A DNA stretch of 64,000 bases from Mangrovibacter plantisponsor (GCF_003182475.1 NZ_QGTS01000003.1:366876-430875), one strand, 5' to 3'; shown: positions 16,884 to 27,052, counted from the stretch's first letter. Translations and numbers: made by a program. Notes: generated by a model not told the origin, from the letters alone.

Positions 16884-17444
16884 ATGTCAGGGTTTGATGA
16901 AATAAAACTGCGCCCACTGGAGCGCGAAGATTTGCGCTTTGTCCACCAGCTCGATAACAACGCCAGCGTTATGCGTTACTGGTTTGAAGAGCCTTATGAA
17001 GCTTTTGTCGAGTTATCGGACTTGTACGACAAGCATATTCATGACCAAAGTGAACGCCGTTTTGTTGTGGAATGCCAGGGGCAAAAAGCAGGCCTGGTTG
17101 AGCTGGTGGAGATTAATCATGTCCACCGCCGCGCGGAATTCCAGATAATTATCTCCCCAGAATTTCAGGGTAAAGGCCTGGCTGCCCGGGCAGCAAAACT
17201 GGCAATGGATTACGGGTTTACCGTTCTCAACTTATATAAACTCTACCTGATTGTTGATAAAGAAAACGCCAAAGCCATTCACATCTACAAAAAGCTGGGC
17301 TTTATTGTGGAAGGTGAACTGGTAGATGAGTTTTTTATTAACGGCGAATACCGCAACACCATCAGAATGTATATTCTGCAGCACCAGTATATGGCTCTGC
17401 ATAAAGCCCCCTCCAGCGGCATGGTGAAGCCCACTGCGCAGTAA
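16884..17444 (+). CDS. speG: Spermidine N1-acetyltransferase SpeG
   Basis: 186 residues, GNAT fold. Acetylates spermidine (and spermine) with acetyl-CoA to relieve polyamine toxicity; the E. coli enzyme is a dodecamer with an allosteric polyamine site. Seen: [20 protein letters not shown] at the start, [12 protein letters not shown], the acetyl-CoA loop [22 protein letters not shown], and [34 protein letters not shown] upstream. Follows ynfB as in E. coli. Confidence 0.97.
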   Translation: MSGFDEIKLRPLEREDLRFVHQLDNNASVMRYWFEEPYEAFVELSDLYDKHIHDQSERRFVVECQGQKAGLVELVEINHVHRRAEFQIIISPEFQGKGLAARAAKLAMDYGFTVLNLYKLYLIVDKENAKAIHIYKKLGFIVEGELVDEFFINGEYRNTIRMYILQHQYMALHKAPSSGMVKPTAQ

Positions 17445-17449
17445 GTGCG

Positions 17450-17471
17450 CTGGCTGCCTGAGCGCAGCCAG
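17450..17471. terminator. Stem-loop between convergent speG and ynfC
   Basis: CTGGCTGC/GCAGCCAG with a 6-nt loop in the 33-bp gap between the two stops. It could serve both strands, though neither side has a clear U tract. Confidence 0.5.
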
Positions 17472-17477
17472 TACCTG

Positions 17478-18188
17478 TCAGTAATATTCAATTTCGTACT
17501 TTACGGTATACCGGGTTGGCGTTTCGGGTTTTGCCGTAACGCTGTTACTTTCAATTTCACAGGTTGTCGGGTTATTGTGGCTGTCGTAGTCGCAGGTTTG
17601 TACTGTCTGGCTCACCTTCTTACCGTTTACCCAGGTCTCTGTGTGGTAATCAAGCAGCTTGCGCGTGTCTTTTTCCGGTATGTTGCGGATTTCCAGGGTC
17701 TGGTCACCTCTTTTCGTTACCCGCCCCAGAGGAAAACCGTTCGCCGCGTAACTGTAGGTGATGAGCAAGTCTTTGCTGGTCACTCCCGTCACGAAATCAT
17801 TGTCATTAGTCTGATATGTCACCCCGGCTTCCGGAATAGACTCCAGTTGGCATTTTCCCTGCAGCCGAATCAGCTTATTCTGGGTAATTGCATCAATATA
17901 GTAGTTAGCATCGAGCACTAATGAAGAATCGGTGTTACGTGACACATCATGCATATCCATTGTGTTAAAACACCCTTCCTGCGATAACGTGGCATGGAAG
18001 CGCCGCTCAACTTTCCCATCTTCATTGAGCAATGTTTCGGTCAGGGTTTTTACCGGGCCGCGCACGGGGTCAAAATCGAATTCATTAGAGTAACTGGCCA
18101 TTTCAGGCGTCAGTGCCTGCGGGGGCTGATTGTCATCGCAACCTGCGAGGAGAATCGCCATAAAACTCACTGGAATGACGTATCGCAC
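17478..18188 (-). CDS. ynfC: YnfC family (UPF0257) lipoprotein
   Basis: The frame is open to 18281, but GTG at 18188 with AAGGA five bases upstream gives 236 residues, the length I recall for E. coli YnfC. It starts with a proper lipoprotein signal MRYVIPVSFMAILLAGC with lipobox LAGC. The conserved block TPEMASYSNEFDFDPVRGPVK follows. Function unknown; probably anchored in the periplasm. Divergent from ynfD. Confidence 0.9.
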   Translation of the reverse strand: MRYVIPVSFMAILLAGCDDNQPPQALTPEMASYSNEFDFDPVRGPVKTLTETLLNEDGKVERRFHATLSQEGCFNTMDMHDVSRNTDSSLVLDANYYIDAITQNKLIRLQGKCQLESIPEAGVTYQTNDNDFVTGVTSKDLLITYSYAANGFPLGRVTKRGDQTLEIRNIPEKDTRKLLDYHTETWVNGKKVSQTVQTCDYDSHNNPTTCEIESNSVTAKPETPTRYTVKYEIEYY

Positions 18189-18299
18189 ATAGTTCCTTAG
18201 CAAATCAGAATTAACCTGTTTAAATGATATAAAGCAATACAGTACTTTACCTATTATCTGCCAGACTGAGGTATCACACAAATTCAGGAGGTAATACCT

Positions 18300-18587
18300 A
18301 TGAAAGCCGTTTTATGGCCTACAGCATTGTTACTGTGTTTTAGCTTCTCTGCCCTGGCTGCGCCGGCATCCTGCGAACGGGTCAAAGCCGATATTGAACA
18401 ACGAATCATCCATAATGGCGTGGACCCGGATAACTTCTCGCTTTCGATTGTAGCCAATGACCAGGCAGAACAACCGGGTGCGCAGGTTGTTGGCCATTGT
18501 GCAAACGATACGTTTAAGATTCTGTACCAAAAAGGCGATAGCGCCGATAACAGCACCGACAGCGAAATGCACACACCATCACCCTGA
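18300..18587 (+). CDS. ynfD: YnfD family (DUF1161) periplasmic protein
   Basis: 95 residues. Signal peptide ending at ALAA, then the DUF1161 core ASCERVKADIEQRI and QVVGHCANDTFKILY with two Cys likely to be disulfide-bonded. AGGAGG eight bases before the ATG. Function unknown. Conserved position next to ynfC and ynfE. Confidence 0.92.
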   Translation: MKAVLWPTALLLCFSFSALAAPASCERVKADIEQRIIHNGVDPDNFSLSIVANDQAEQPGAQVVGHCANDTFKILYQKGDSADNSTDSEMHTPSP

Positions 18588-18886
18588 TGCATTTCTGCCC
18601 TGGCGTGGCCTGACTCTGAGCCACGCCCGTTATTCCCCCCTGCCAGCACCCCATCTGTTTTATCACACAAAACCCGCTGATATTTGATTCGAAATAATAT
18701 TTTACGCCCTCCACCCTGCCACACTGCATATTGAAAATTATTAGCCTGGTAACTAAAAACGGCTGAAGCGTTCCCCTGGTACAGAAAGCCCGTAGTAGTC
18801 CACAGGCATTACCACACAGCCAGTTACGCTTTCACCCGTGCTTTTCACGTTGTAGTTACCTATTTTCTGTGTTGATGGAGCGAGTT
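18588..18886. promoter_or_regulatory. ynfE upstream region
   Basis: Roughly 300 bp with no gene. TTGAT-TCGA-AATAA at 18684-18697 resembles half of an FNR box (TTGAT-N4-ATCAA, two mismatches in the right half). E. coli ynfE expression depends on Fnr, so this is a candidate site only. Confidence 0.35.
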
Positions 18887-21322
18887 ATGTCGAGCGATGA
18901 ACATAGCGGTATCAGCCGCAGAACGCTGGTCAAATCTGGCGTATTAAGTGGGCTGGCACTGGCCGCCGGTGGAGTGAGCCTGCCATTCGGTTTGCGCCCT
19001 GCCACTGCGGCCGTGAAACAGGGTATGGCACCCGCCGGAGAAAAAGTGGTTTGGGGTGCCTGCTCAGTTAACTGTGGCAGCCGTTGCGCACTGCGCCTGC
19101 ACGTCACTGATGATGAAGTCACCTGGGTCGAAACGGATAATACCGGGCTTGATATTTATGGTGATCACCAGGTACGCGCCTGCCTGCGGGGCCGCTCAAT
19201 TCGCCGCAGAATGAACCATCCGGACAGGCTGAATTACCCAATGAAACGGGTCGGTAAACGCGGTGAAGGTAAATTCGAGCGTATCTCGTGGGATGAGGCG
19301 CTGGATACCATTACCTCTGACCTGAAACGGGTAGTGAAAACCTGGGGCAATGAAGCTGTCTATATCAATTACAGCTCTGGCATTGTTGGCGGCAACGTCA
19401 CACGCTCGTCACCTTCTGCATCCCTCGTCAGCCGTCTGATGAATTGCTACGGCGGTTTCCTCAACCAGTATGGCACCTACAGCACCGCACAAATTGCCTG
19501 TGCCATGCCTTACACCTATGGCAGCAACCTGGGTAACAGCACTTCGGATATACAAAATAGCAAACTGGTTGTGATGTTTGGCAATAACCCGGCAGAAACC
19601 CGCATGAGTGGCGGCGGGATCACTTATTTCCTTGAGCAGGCTCGGGCAATATCCAATGCCAGAATGATAGTCATTGACCCCCGCTACACCGATACCGCGG
19701 CAGGCCGTGAAGATGAGTGGGTTCCTATTCGACCGGGTACGGACGCCGCTCTGGTATCAGGAATGGCCTGGGTTCTGATTACCGAGAATTTAGTTGACCA
19801 GGCATTTTTAGATGACTATTGCGTTGGCTATGACGAGAAAACACTCCCGGCAGATGCCCCTGCGAATGGCCATTATAAAGCCTGGATATTAGGCGCCGGA
19901 GAGGATAAAACGCCGAAAACGCCACAGTGGGCATCGGCTATTACGGGTATTCCTGCCGACAAAATTACCCAGCTTGCCCGGGAAATAGGCAGTACTAAAC
20001 CCGCTTATATTTGCCAGGGCTGGGGGCCGCAGCGCCAGGCTAATGGGGAACTGACATCCCGCGCAATAGCGATGCTCCCCATTCTGACCGGCAATGTTGG
20101 CATTAATGGTGGTAACAGTGGTGCGCGTGAATCAACCTGGACCATTACCATTGAGCGTATGCCAGTACTGGATAACCCGGTTAAAACGGCGATTTCCTGC
20201 TTCACATGGACAGATGCCATTACACGCGGGCCGGAAATGACAGCACTGCGCGATGGGGTGCGCGGCAAAGAAAAACTCGATGTACCTATTAAATTTATCT
20301 GGAACTATGCAGGCAATGCACTGGTGAACCAGCATGCCCAGATAAACCGCACCCATGATATTTTGCAGGACGACAAACAGTGCGAAATGATTGTGGTTAT
20401 CGACAACTTTTTAACGGCTTCAGCGAAATATGCCGATATTCTGCTGCCAGACCTGATGACCGTTGAGCAGGAAGATATTATTCCCAATGATTATGCGGGT
20501 AACATGGGCTACCTGATATTTATCCAGCCAGCAACTTCCGCAAAATTTGAACGTAAACCCATTTACTGGATAACCAGTGAAATTGCCCGCAGGCTCGGCC
20601 CGGATATTTACCAGAAATTTACTGAAGGCCGGACCCAGCGTGAATGGTTGCAGTACCTGTACAGCAAAATGATCGCCCGGGATCCCAAACTTCCGCAATA
20701 TGAAGCACTGCGTGAAATGGGTATTTATAAGCGCAAAGACCCGGACGGGCATTTTGTTGCCTATAAAGACTTCCGCGATGACCCGCTGGGGCATCCATTA
20801 AAAACGCCCTCCGGGAAAATTGAAATTTATTCTTCACGGCTGGCAGACATTGCCAAAAAGTGGGAAATCAAACCCGACGAGGTCATCAGCCCGCTGCCTG
20901 TTTATGCCAGCACTTTTGAAGGCTGGGATTCATCAGAGCGGCACCAGTGGCCTTTACAGCTGTTTGGATTTCATTACAAAGCGCGCACCCACTCTTCTTA
21001 TGGCAATGTTGACGTGCTGCAGGCAGCCTGCCGCCAGGAAGTGTGGATCAACCCGGTTGATGCCCAACAACGCGGCATTCAACAAGGGGATATGGTGCGG
21101 GTATTTAATGAACGTGGTGAGCTGCGCATTCCCGCTAAAGTGACACCACGCATTATGCCCGGCGTAACAGCGATGGGCCAGGGAGCATGGCATGATGCCA
21201 ATATGAACGGAGACAGAATTGATCACGGAGCCTGTGTCAATACATTAACCACGCAGCGCCCGTCTCCCCTGGCAAAAGGCAACCCGCAACATACCAACCT
21301 CGTTGAAATAGAGAAGGTATAA
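18887..21322 (+). CDS. ynfE: DMSO reductase-family molybdoenzyme YnfE (selenate reductase), catalytic subunit
   Basis: 811 residues from the ATG at 18887, chosen because GGAG lies upstream and the Tat signal begins correctly; two earlier in-frame ATGs lack an RBS. Twin-arginine motif SRRTLVKSG, then a hydrophobic stretch. The 4Fe-4S motif CSVNCGSRC with RACLRGRSIRRR follows, then molybdopterin domains (NPAETRMSGGG, IDPRYTDTAAGREDEW, GWGPQRQANGE) and the C-terminal MGQGAWHDANM, SPLAKGNPQHTNLVEIEKV. Acts in the periplasm as terminal reductase. It aligns better with E. coli YnfE (TRSSPSAS, MPYTYGSN) than YnfF; only one catalytic gene is present here instead of two. Confidence 0.95.
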   Translation: MSSDEHSGISRRTLVKSGVLSGLALAAGGVSLPFGLRPATAAVKQGMAPAGEKVVWGACSVNCGSRCALRLHVTDDEVTWVETDNTGLDIYGDHQVRACLRGRSIRRRMNHPDRLNYPMKRVGKRGEGKFERISWDEALDTITSDLKRVVKTWGNEAVYINYSSGIVGGNVTRSSPSASLVSRLMNCYGGFLNQYGTYSTAQIACAMPYTYGSNLGNSTSDIQNSKLVVMFGNNPAETRMSGGGITYFLEQARAISNARMIVIDPRYTDTAAGREDEWVPIRPGTDAALVSGMAWVLITENLVDQAFLDDYCVGYDEKTLPADAPANGHYKAWILGAGEDKTPKTPQWASAITGIPADKITQLAREIGSTKPAYICQGWGPQRQANGELTSRAIAMLPILTGNVGINGGNSGARESTWTITIERMPVLDNPVKTAISCFTWTDAITRGPEMTALRDGVRGKEKLDVPIKFIWNYAGNALVNQHAQINRTHDILQDDKQCEMIVVIDNFLTASAKYADILLPDLMTVEQEDIIPNDYAGNMGYLIFIQPATSAKFERKPIYWITSEIARRLGPDIYQKFTEGRTQREWLQYLYSKMIARDPKLPQYEALREMGIYKRKDPDGHFVAYKDFRDDPLGHPLKTPSGKIEIYSSRLADIAKKWEIKPDEVISPLPVYASTFEGWDSSERHQWPLQLFGFHYKARTHSSYGNVDVLQAACRQEVWINPVDAQQRGIQQGDMVRVFNERGELRIPAKVTPRIMPGVTAMGQGAWHDANMNGDRIDHGACVNTLTTQRPSPLAKGNPQHTNLVEIEKV

Positions 21323-21334
21323 GGAGCCTTGCTG

Positions 21335-21952
21335 ATGTCCACACAATATGGTTTTTTTATCGATTCCAGCCGCTGTACTGGTTGTAAAACCTGTGAGCTT
21401 GCCTGCAAGGATTACAAGAATTTAACGCCGGACGTCAGTTTTCGGCGCATCTATGAATACGCTGGTGGTAACTGGCAGGAAGATAACGGCGTCTGGCGGC
21501 AAAATGTTTTTGCCTATTACCTCTCTATTGCCTGTAACCATTGCGCAGACCCAGCCTGCACCAAAGTGTGCCCAAGCGGAGCCATGCATAAACGGGAAGA
21601 CGGGTTTGTAGTGGTTAACGAAGATGTGTGTATTGGATGCCGCTATTGCCATATGGCATGCCCTTACGGCGCACCACAATACAATGCGGCAAAAGGCCAT
21701 ATGACAAAATGCGATGGTTGTTATTCCCGCGTCGCTAAAGGTGAAAAACCGATTTGCGTCGAATCCTGCCCGTTACGGGCGCTGGATTTTGGCCCGGTTG
21801 ATGAGTTACGTAAGCAGCATGGTGAGCTGGCGGCAGTTGCTCCACTTCCTGCCGCCCATTTCACGCAACCATCCATTGTGATAAAACCCAATGCCAATTG
21901 CCGCCCAACGGGTGATCGTCTCGGCTATCTGGCTAACCCGGAGGAGGTGTAA
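21335..21952 (+). CDS. ynfG: Electron-transfer iron-sulfur subunit YnfG (DmsB family)
   Basis: 205 residues from the ATG at 21335, eight bases after AAGGAG; the longer frame from 21329 starts at TTG inside this spacer. Four 4Fe-4S clusters are indicated by CTGCKTCELAC, CNHCADPACTKVCP, CIGCRYCHMACP, and CDGC with CVESCP. It carries electrons from the membrane anchor YnfH to YnfE. Its stop is one base upstream of the ynfH start, indicating tight coupling. Confidence 0.96.
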   Translation: MSTQYGFFIDSSRCTGCKTCELACKDYKNLTPDVSFRRIYEYAGGNWQEDNGVWRQNVFAYYLSIACNHCADPACTKVCPSGAMHKREDGFVVVNEDVCIGCRYCHMACPYGAPQYNAAKGHMTKCDGCYSRVAKGEKPICVESCPLRALDFGPVDELRKQHGELAAVAPLPAAHFTQPSIVIKPNANCRPTGDRLGYLANPEEV

Positions 21953-21953
21953 T

Positions 21954-22811
21954 ATGGGCAGTGGCTGGCAAGAGTGGCCCCTGGTGTTGTTCACTGTGCT
22001 GGGCCAGAGTGTGGTTGGTGGGTTGATTGTCACCGGCCTTGGCTGGATAGCCTTCGATAATAATCCAGCGGCGCAACGCCGGGTTGTGCGAAGTATGTTT
22101 TTTCTGTGGGTGATAATGGGCCTGGCGTTTGTTGCCTCGGTATTGCACCTTGGCTCGCCCTGGCGTGCGCTAAATTCCCTTAACCGTTTGGGCCAGTCTG
22201 CACTGAGTAACGAAATCGCCAGCGGTTCGCTGTTTTTCGCTATAGGCGGTTTCTGGTGGTTACTGAGTTTTCTGCATAAATTGCCAGAAGCCGTGGCAAA
22301 ATTTGTTCTGCTGCTGAGCATGGTGGCTGGGCTGTTTTTTGTCTGGGCAATGACAAGGGTTTACCAGATTGATACCGTTCCCACCTGGCATACTGGCTAT
22401 ACCACACTCAGCTTTTTCCTCACAGTGGCGCTGACCGGTCCAGTGCTGGGCGCTGTTTTACTTCGCCAGGCCAATGTGTCATTCAGCGGCAGCCGCTTCG
22501 CCACACTCAGTATTATCGCTCTGCTGGTTGTGTTTGTTGCGTCTTTCGCGCAGGCAGTGTCTCTTGCCGGGATCCACAGTTCAGTACAACAGGCCACTAA
22601 TTTGCTGCCTCACTATGCTCAATGGCAAACAGCACGCATGGTATTGTTGGTATCCGGTCTTGGGTGCTGGGCCTGCCCACTGGTGCGGCGCAAAAATCCA
22701 TCGTTACCCGCCTTGCTCAGCGGATGGGTGCTGGTTATTCTCGGTGAATTGATTGGCCGGGGTTTGTTTTATGGCCTGCATATGACTGTTGGTATGGCTG
22801 TGGCAAGCTGA
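21954..22811 (+). CDS. ynfH: Membrane anchor subunit YnfH (DmsC family)
   Basis: 285 residues from the ATG directly after the ynfG stop, with GGAGGTG upstream. Eight hydrophobic helices are expected for DmsC proteins; clear ones include LVLFTVLGQSVVGGLIVTGL and the C-terminal GLHMTVGMAV. It would oxidise menaquinol in the inner membrane and hold YnfEG on the periplasmic side. The frame can be read 63 bp further upstream, but that part overlaps ynfG and does not align with E. coli YnfH. Confidence 0.95.
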   Translation: MGSGWQEWPLVLFTVLGQSVVGGLIVTGLGWIAFDNNPAAQRRVVRSMFFLWVIMGLAFVASVLHLGSPWRALNSLNRLGQSALSNEIASGSLFFAIGGFWWLLSFLHKLPEAVAKFVLLLSMVAGLFFVWAMTRVYQIDTVPTWHTGYTTLSFFLTVALTGPVLGAVLLRQANVSFSGSRFATLSIIALLVVFVASFAQAVSLAGIHSSVQQATNLLPHYAQWQTARMVLLVSGLGCWACPLVRRKNPSLPALLSGWVLVILGELIGRGLFYGLHMTVGMAVAS

Positions 22812-22862
22812 ACTTCCTGCGGGCGAGGACGCCCGCTTATTCACTGTTAATTGAGGTGTAAC

Positions 22863-23474
22863 ATGTCCCGCCTGGAGAATATTGCCCTGACAGGACGCGC
22901 ACTGGGCGCGCTGTTTTATTTTTCCCCACAAACACCACAAGCGCACCCGTTAGTTGCCGCTTTTACATCCGGGAGCTGGCTACAGGAATGGCCCTGGGCA
23001 GGCGAAAGGCTGAACAGAATTGCAGAGAACATGCAGCTCGCTGCACCGCACGCCAGTAAACTGGATGAAACCTGGCAGCGGTTATTCATTGGGCCAGACG
23101 CCCTGCCTGCTCCGCCCTGGGGTTCCGTCTGGCTTGATAAAGAGAATGTCTTGTTTGGCGACTCTTTGCTGGCTTTACGTGGCTGGATGCAACACCTGGG
23201 TATACAGCATGAAACCAACCAGAATGAACCGGAAGACCATATTGGCACCCTTCTTATGTTGGCAGCATGGCTGGCGGAAAATGGCCAGGAGCAGGCAACT
23301 AACGAACTGCTGGCCTGGCACATTCTGCCCTGGGTACCCCGATTTCTCGATGTGCTTGAGGAAAGTGAACCTGGTGACTTTTACTCTGCGCTATGCCAGC
23401 TCACTCGGGTCACACTCCATCACTGGCAGTCAGGCTCACCGGTTCCTGTTGCCGAAAAACCGCTGTGGCGCTGA
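22863..23474 (+). CDS. dmsD: Tat proofreading chaperone DmsD
   Basis: 203 residues from the ATG at 22863 (GAGGTG six bases upstream). TorD/DmsD family helical chaperone that binds the twin-arginine signal of DmsA/YnfE until cofactor insertion. Seen: WQRLFIGPDALPAPPWGSVWLD, the characteristic family motif, and EPEDHIGTLLMLAAWLAE. Fourth gene of ynfE-G-H-dmsD, as in E. coli. Confidence 0.95.
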   Translation: MSRLENIALTGRALGALFYFSPQTPQAHPLVAAFTSGSWLQEWPWAGERLNRIAENMQLAAPHASKLDETWQRLFIGPDALPAPPWGSVWLDKENVLFGDSLLALRGWMQHLGIQHETNQNEPEDHIGTLLMLAAWLAENGQEQATNELLAWHILPWVPRFLDVLEESEPGDFYSALCQLTRVTLHHWQSGSPVPVAEKPLWR

Positions 23475-23485
23475 GTGCACTTATT

Positions 23486-23510
23486 CTGGCAGACCTTACG
23501 GGTCTGCCAG
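23486..23510 (+). terminator. Terminator-like stem-loop after dmsD
   Basis: Perfect 10-bp arms CTGGCAGACC/GGTCTGCCAG with a TTACG loop, 11 bp past the dmsD stop. The tail is only mildly T-rich. Confidence 0.6.
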
Positions 23511-23639
23511 TTAACTTAGCTCGCCATTAAAGTGACAGCGTCACCTATTGTTATATTTCGTTTCAATATAACCTTATAACCACAATGCTAAGAACTGGCA
23601 GATAGTTAAAATAAAGGTTCACTTTGGGGAATCTTTGCC

Positions 23640-24926
23640 ATGCACCGTCTTCACCCTTTTCCGGAAATTCGCAGTATGTTGCGCCGCCTGCTGCTGGCTG
23701 TTGCCACCGGTATTGCCGCAGCACTCGCGGTCTGGTTATTTCGCCAGACATTATTGTTTCTGGAAAATGCGGTTTTAGGAAGTAATGATGGCAGCCTGGT
23801 TGCAGCAGCCGATGCCTTACCCCTGTGGCGACGTATTGTGACACCTGCCATGGGAGGGTTGCTGGCAGGCCTGGTACTGTGGTTATGGCAGCGCCATTCT
23901 GTCCAGCATCCTCATGGCCCTGATGACTACATGGAAGCCATTGAAAGTGGCGATGGCCAGCTTGATACACAACGCAGCCTGGTTAAATCCGGGGCCTCAT
24001 TGATTGTGGTTTCTACCGGCAGCGCAATTGGCCGGGAAGGTGCCATGATATTACTTGCCTCACTTGCTGCCGCCAAACTGTGCCGCTACCTGACACCGCG
24101 CGAAGAGTGGAAACTGTGGCTTGCCTGTGGTGCTGCAGCCGGGATGGCAAGCGCCTATCACGCCCCGCTTGCCGGAAGCCTGTTTATTGCCGAAGTGTTG
24201 TTTGGCACCTTAATGCTGGCCTCGCTGGGGCCTGTGGTGATTGCAGCGGTAACGGCCCAACTGGTGACACTCCTGCTCAGTAACGGCAAAACCACACTTT
24301 ACCAGGTGATACCTCTCGCCGCGCCATCACCTTCTCAGTACCTGGAAATGGCGCTGCTTGGCGTGGTTATAGGGTGCTGGGGAGCATTATTGCTCAGGCT
24401 GATGTGTGCCAGCCGTAAAGGGTTTCAAAAAATAGCGCCCTTACCACTCAGGTTAATGGCTGGCGGCGCAATAGTAGGTTGCCTTTCTGCATTTACCCCT
24501 ATGGTCTGGGGGAATGGTTACAGCGTAGTGCAGGCATTTTTGAGCCAGCCTCCGCTGTTCGGGTTTATTGGCCTGATTTTGCTGTGTAAGTTGCTGGCCG
24601 TGCTGGCGAGCAGTTGCTCCGGCGCGCCGGGCGGTGTTTTCACACCCACCTTATTTATTGGTGTGGCAACAGGGTTGTGTGCCGGGCGTTTGTGGGGAAT
24701 GCTGCATGGTGTAAATACCGAAAGCGTGCTGTACTTCGGCCTGACAGGAATGGCGGCATTGCTTGCCGCCACCACCCATGCGCCTATTATGGCAGCATTG
24801 ATGGTATGCGAAATGACGGGCGAGTACACGTTGTTACCCGCCCTGCTACTGGCAAGTGTTATTGCTTCCGTTCTGTCACGCTGGCTGTGGCCGGACTCGA
24901 TTTACCGTAAGGCCCAGTACGGATAG
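23640..24926 (+). CDS. clcB: Voltage-gated ClC-type chloride channel/antiporter ClcB
   Basis: 428 residues; a second ATG at 23676 (MLRRLLLAV) would give a length nearer the E. coli protein. ClC signatures: [15 protein letters not shown] (GREGx filter, carrying the usual gating Glu), [28 protein letters not shown] and the C-terminal [19 protein letters not shown]. About ten or more membrane helices. E. coli ClcA and ClcB take part in extreme acid resistance by moving chloride. The 3' end overlaps the convergent bioD2 gene by 51 bp. Confidence 0.94.
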   Translation: MHRLHPFPEIRSMLRRLLLAVATGIAAALAVWLFRQTLLFLENAVLGSNDGSLVAAADALPLWRRIVTPAMGGLLAGLVLWLWQRHSVQHPHGPDDYMEAIESGDGQLDTQRSLVKSGASLIVVSTGSAIGREGAMILLASLAAAKLCRYLTPREEWKLWLACGAAAGMASAYHAPLAGSLFIAEVLFGTLMLASLGPVVIAAVTAQLVTLLLSNGKTTLYQVIPLAAPSPSQYLEMALLGVVIGCWGALLLRLMCASRKGFQKIAPLPLRLMAGGAIVGCLSAFTPMVWGNGYSVVQAFLSQPPLFGFIGLILLCKLLAVLASSCSGAPGGVFTPTLFIGVATGLCAGRLWGMLHGVNTESVLYFGLTGMAALLAATTHAPIMAALMVCEMTGEYTLLPALLLASVIASVLSRWLWPDSIYRKAQYG

Positions 24927-25574
24927 ATCAAGATACCGGGCCAAATCCCGCTGTTCCGCCCGCGGTAAATAGGGAACTTCCCCCACCAGCGGCGCCGGGA
25001 TTTTTTTACTCAGAACATCAATAATTTCTGCATAGTGCGCCAGGCATGGGTTAATGCGGTTAGCCACCCAGCCAAGCAACGGCAGACCATCACTGGCGAC
25101 CGCCTGGGCCGTGAGCAATGCGTGGTTGATGCACCCTTCCTGGATACCCACCACCATCAGTACCGGCAATTGTTCCTGCACCACCCATTCGGAAAGTGGC
25201 CGCAGGTCGTTCATCAGGCTGCGCCAGCCCCCGGTCCCTTCAACAACTACGTGCTGAACCTGGCCGGATAATTTCGCCAGGCCATCAGATAACAGGCTGT
25301 AGTTAATAGGGAAACTGTGAGCAACGCTACTTTCCTCTTCGCTCAGAGCGACAGGATTGACGGCATCATAAGGTAATTCAAGCGATGAGACCGACTGCAG
25401 CACCAGCGCATCCCGGTTACGTAACCCTTCCGGTGTCTCCTGACTGCCTTTGGCTACAGGTTTATACCCTGCAGCAGTATGTCCCGCTGACACCAACGCC
25501 TGAAGTAACGCACGGGACACCACTGTTTTACCAACAGCTGTATCAGTACCCGTGACAAAAAAACGCTTCAGCAT
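24876..25574 (-). CDS. bioD2: Dethiobiotin synthetase paralogue BioD2 (YnfK)
   Basis: 232 residues from the ATG at 25574, six bases after GGAG; an upstream ATG at 25586 lacks this. P-loop [16 protein letters not shown], substrate loop [28 protein letters not shown], and [17 protein letters not shown]. Family reaction: ATP-dependent carboxylation of 7,8-diaminopelargonate to dethiobiotin. No other biotin genes are near; E. coli also has this stand-alone copy next to clcB and mlc. It overlaps clcB convergently. Confidence 0.95.
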   Translation of the reverse strand: MLKRFFVTGTDTAVGKTVVSRALLQALVSAGHTAAGYKPVAKGSQETPEGLRNRDALVLQSVSSLELPYDAVNPVALSEEESSVAHSFPINYSLLSDGLAKLSGQVQHVVVEGTGGWRSLMNDLRPLSEWVVQEQLPVLMVVGIQEGCINHALLTAQAVASDGLPLLGWVANRINPCLAHYAEIIDVLSKKIPAPLVGEVPYLPRAEQRDLARYLDLSVLGLTVNRVRPQPA

Positions 25575-25819
25575 GGCTGACTCCACCGATATTGTAAGGG
25601 AAGAAAGGCCCTTCGTACTTCAAGTTGCCAGATGTGCCGAATACGGTTCAGGAAAGGCGATTGCGACCACAACCAAACCTGCGTACAACAGGCCTGTTCT
25701 GCAACTTAAATTATTTGGGGATAGTTAATGGAATAAATAATTCAGTGCAGAAATTCTAAAAGAATCCGCAGGTGGTCAGTTTGAGGTAGCGCAATTTTTA
25801 GTGTAGTTACGGTAAATTG

Positions 25820-27040
25820 TTACCCCTGTAACAGACGGATGAGTAAAGATCCGTTATACATCGCGTCTTTTACCAGGGCAGCCCCGGCCATTGTGCCACG
25901 GTTATTGAACTGGGTAGACTCTACCCGGATATGGCGGCTGTAGGCAGGTAACGACTGTTGGTGAATGCAATTGGTCATTGCCGGGTAGAGAATAGCTGCA
26001 GCGCGGTTCAGCGGCGAGCCAATCAGTATTTTTTGTGGGTTAAATAAATTCACCATAATTGCCAGGATACGCCCAACATTGGTGCCCACGCCGGTGATAA
26101 TATCTTTTGCCAGTAAATCCCCTTTCAGTGCCGCATCGCACAGGGATTCAACGGATAACGGCTGGTCATGCAACATACTGCTCATCGACTGGCTCAGGCG
26201 TTGCTGTGCCAGCTCCAGAACGCTGTCGGTACTGGCAATGGTTTCCAGGCAACCGTGATTTCCGCAATAGCAACGTTTCCCCCACGGGTCGACCTGGGTG
26301 TGCCCAATCTCCACCAGACTGCTGCTGCCAGCATGTAGCAACCGCCCGTCGGTTATCACACCGGCACCCACATTGTGGTCGATAACCACCTGAATAATAT
26401 CCCGGGCTCCGCGTGATGCGCCAAACAATGACTCAGCCATAGTCCATGCGCTGATATCATGCTGAATATACACGGGTACACCAGTATGATTTTCCAGCGT
26501 ACTGCCAAGTGGCATTTCTTTTACATCAGAATAAAATGGCATGCTGTGCACGATGCCATTTTCCGTATCAATAATACCCGGCAAAGTGATAGCAATCGCC
26601 GTTAACCGCTCCAGGCGGGACTGATTGCGGGTGAAAAATGCATCCACTTCTTTGACCAGACGCTCCAGAAATGGCACCTCGCCGGACTCCGCAAACGGTA
26701 TGTTCTCTTCGACCACACCTTTGCCGCTCAGATCACGCAACGCCAGGCTGACTTCCCCGCGAGAAATACGCACAGACAAATAATGCCAGGCTTCGGTTTC
26801 TACCTGCAGACCAATTGCGGGGCGGCCGCGGCTACCGGGCTCCTGAATTTCAGTCTCCTGAACCAGATGCACTTCCAACAGCTCACGCACGATTTTAGTG
26901 ATACTGGCAGGCGCCAGTTGCGCCAGACGTGAAAGGTCAATGCGGGAAACCGGGCCGAGTTGATCAATCAGGCGATAAACGGCACCTGCATTGGTCTGCT
27001 TAATTTGATCTATATGGCCTGGCTGGCTGTCAACCACCAC
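25820..27040 (-). CDS. mlc: Transcriptional repressor Mlc (ROK family)
   Basis: 406 residues, GTG start as in E. coli (MVVDSQPGHIDQIKQTN) with GGGAG six bases upstream. Helix-turn-helix at about 30-52 (IDLSRLAQLAPASITKIVREL), ROK domain with IDHNVGAGVITDGRLLH and the zinc motif RCYCGNHGCLE. Mlc represses ptsG, manXYZ, ptsHI and malT, and is drawn to the membrane by dephosphorylated PtsG during glucose uptake. It represses itself in E. coli, and a fitting palindrome lies just upstream of this start. Confidence 0.97.
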   Translation of the reverse strand: MVVDSQPGHIDQIKQTNAGAVYRLIDQLGPVSRIDLSRLAQLAPASITKIVRELLEVHLVQETEIQEPGSRGRPAIGLQVETEAWHYLSVRISRGEVSLALRDLSGKGVVEENIPFAESGEVPFLERLVKEVDAFFTRNQSRLERLTAIAITLPGIIDTENGIVHSMPFYSDVKEMPLGSTLENHTGVPVYIQHDISAWTMAESLFGASRGARDIIQVVIDHNVGAGVITDGRLLHAGSSSLVEIGHTQVDPWGKRCYCGNHGCLETIASTDSVLELAQQRLSQSMSSMLHDQPLSVESLCDAALKGDLLAKDIITGVGTNVGRILAIMVNLFNPQKILIGSPLNRAAAILYPAMTNCIHQQSLPAYSRHIRVESTQFNNRGTMAGAALVKDAMYNGSLLIRLLQG

Positions 27041-27052
27041 GGACGGCTCCCT

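Noticed and set aside
18684-18697. FNR box before ynfE
   Set aside because: The right half differs from ATCAA at two positions; listed only as a weak candidate within the upstream region.
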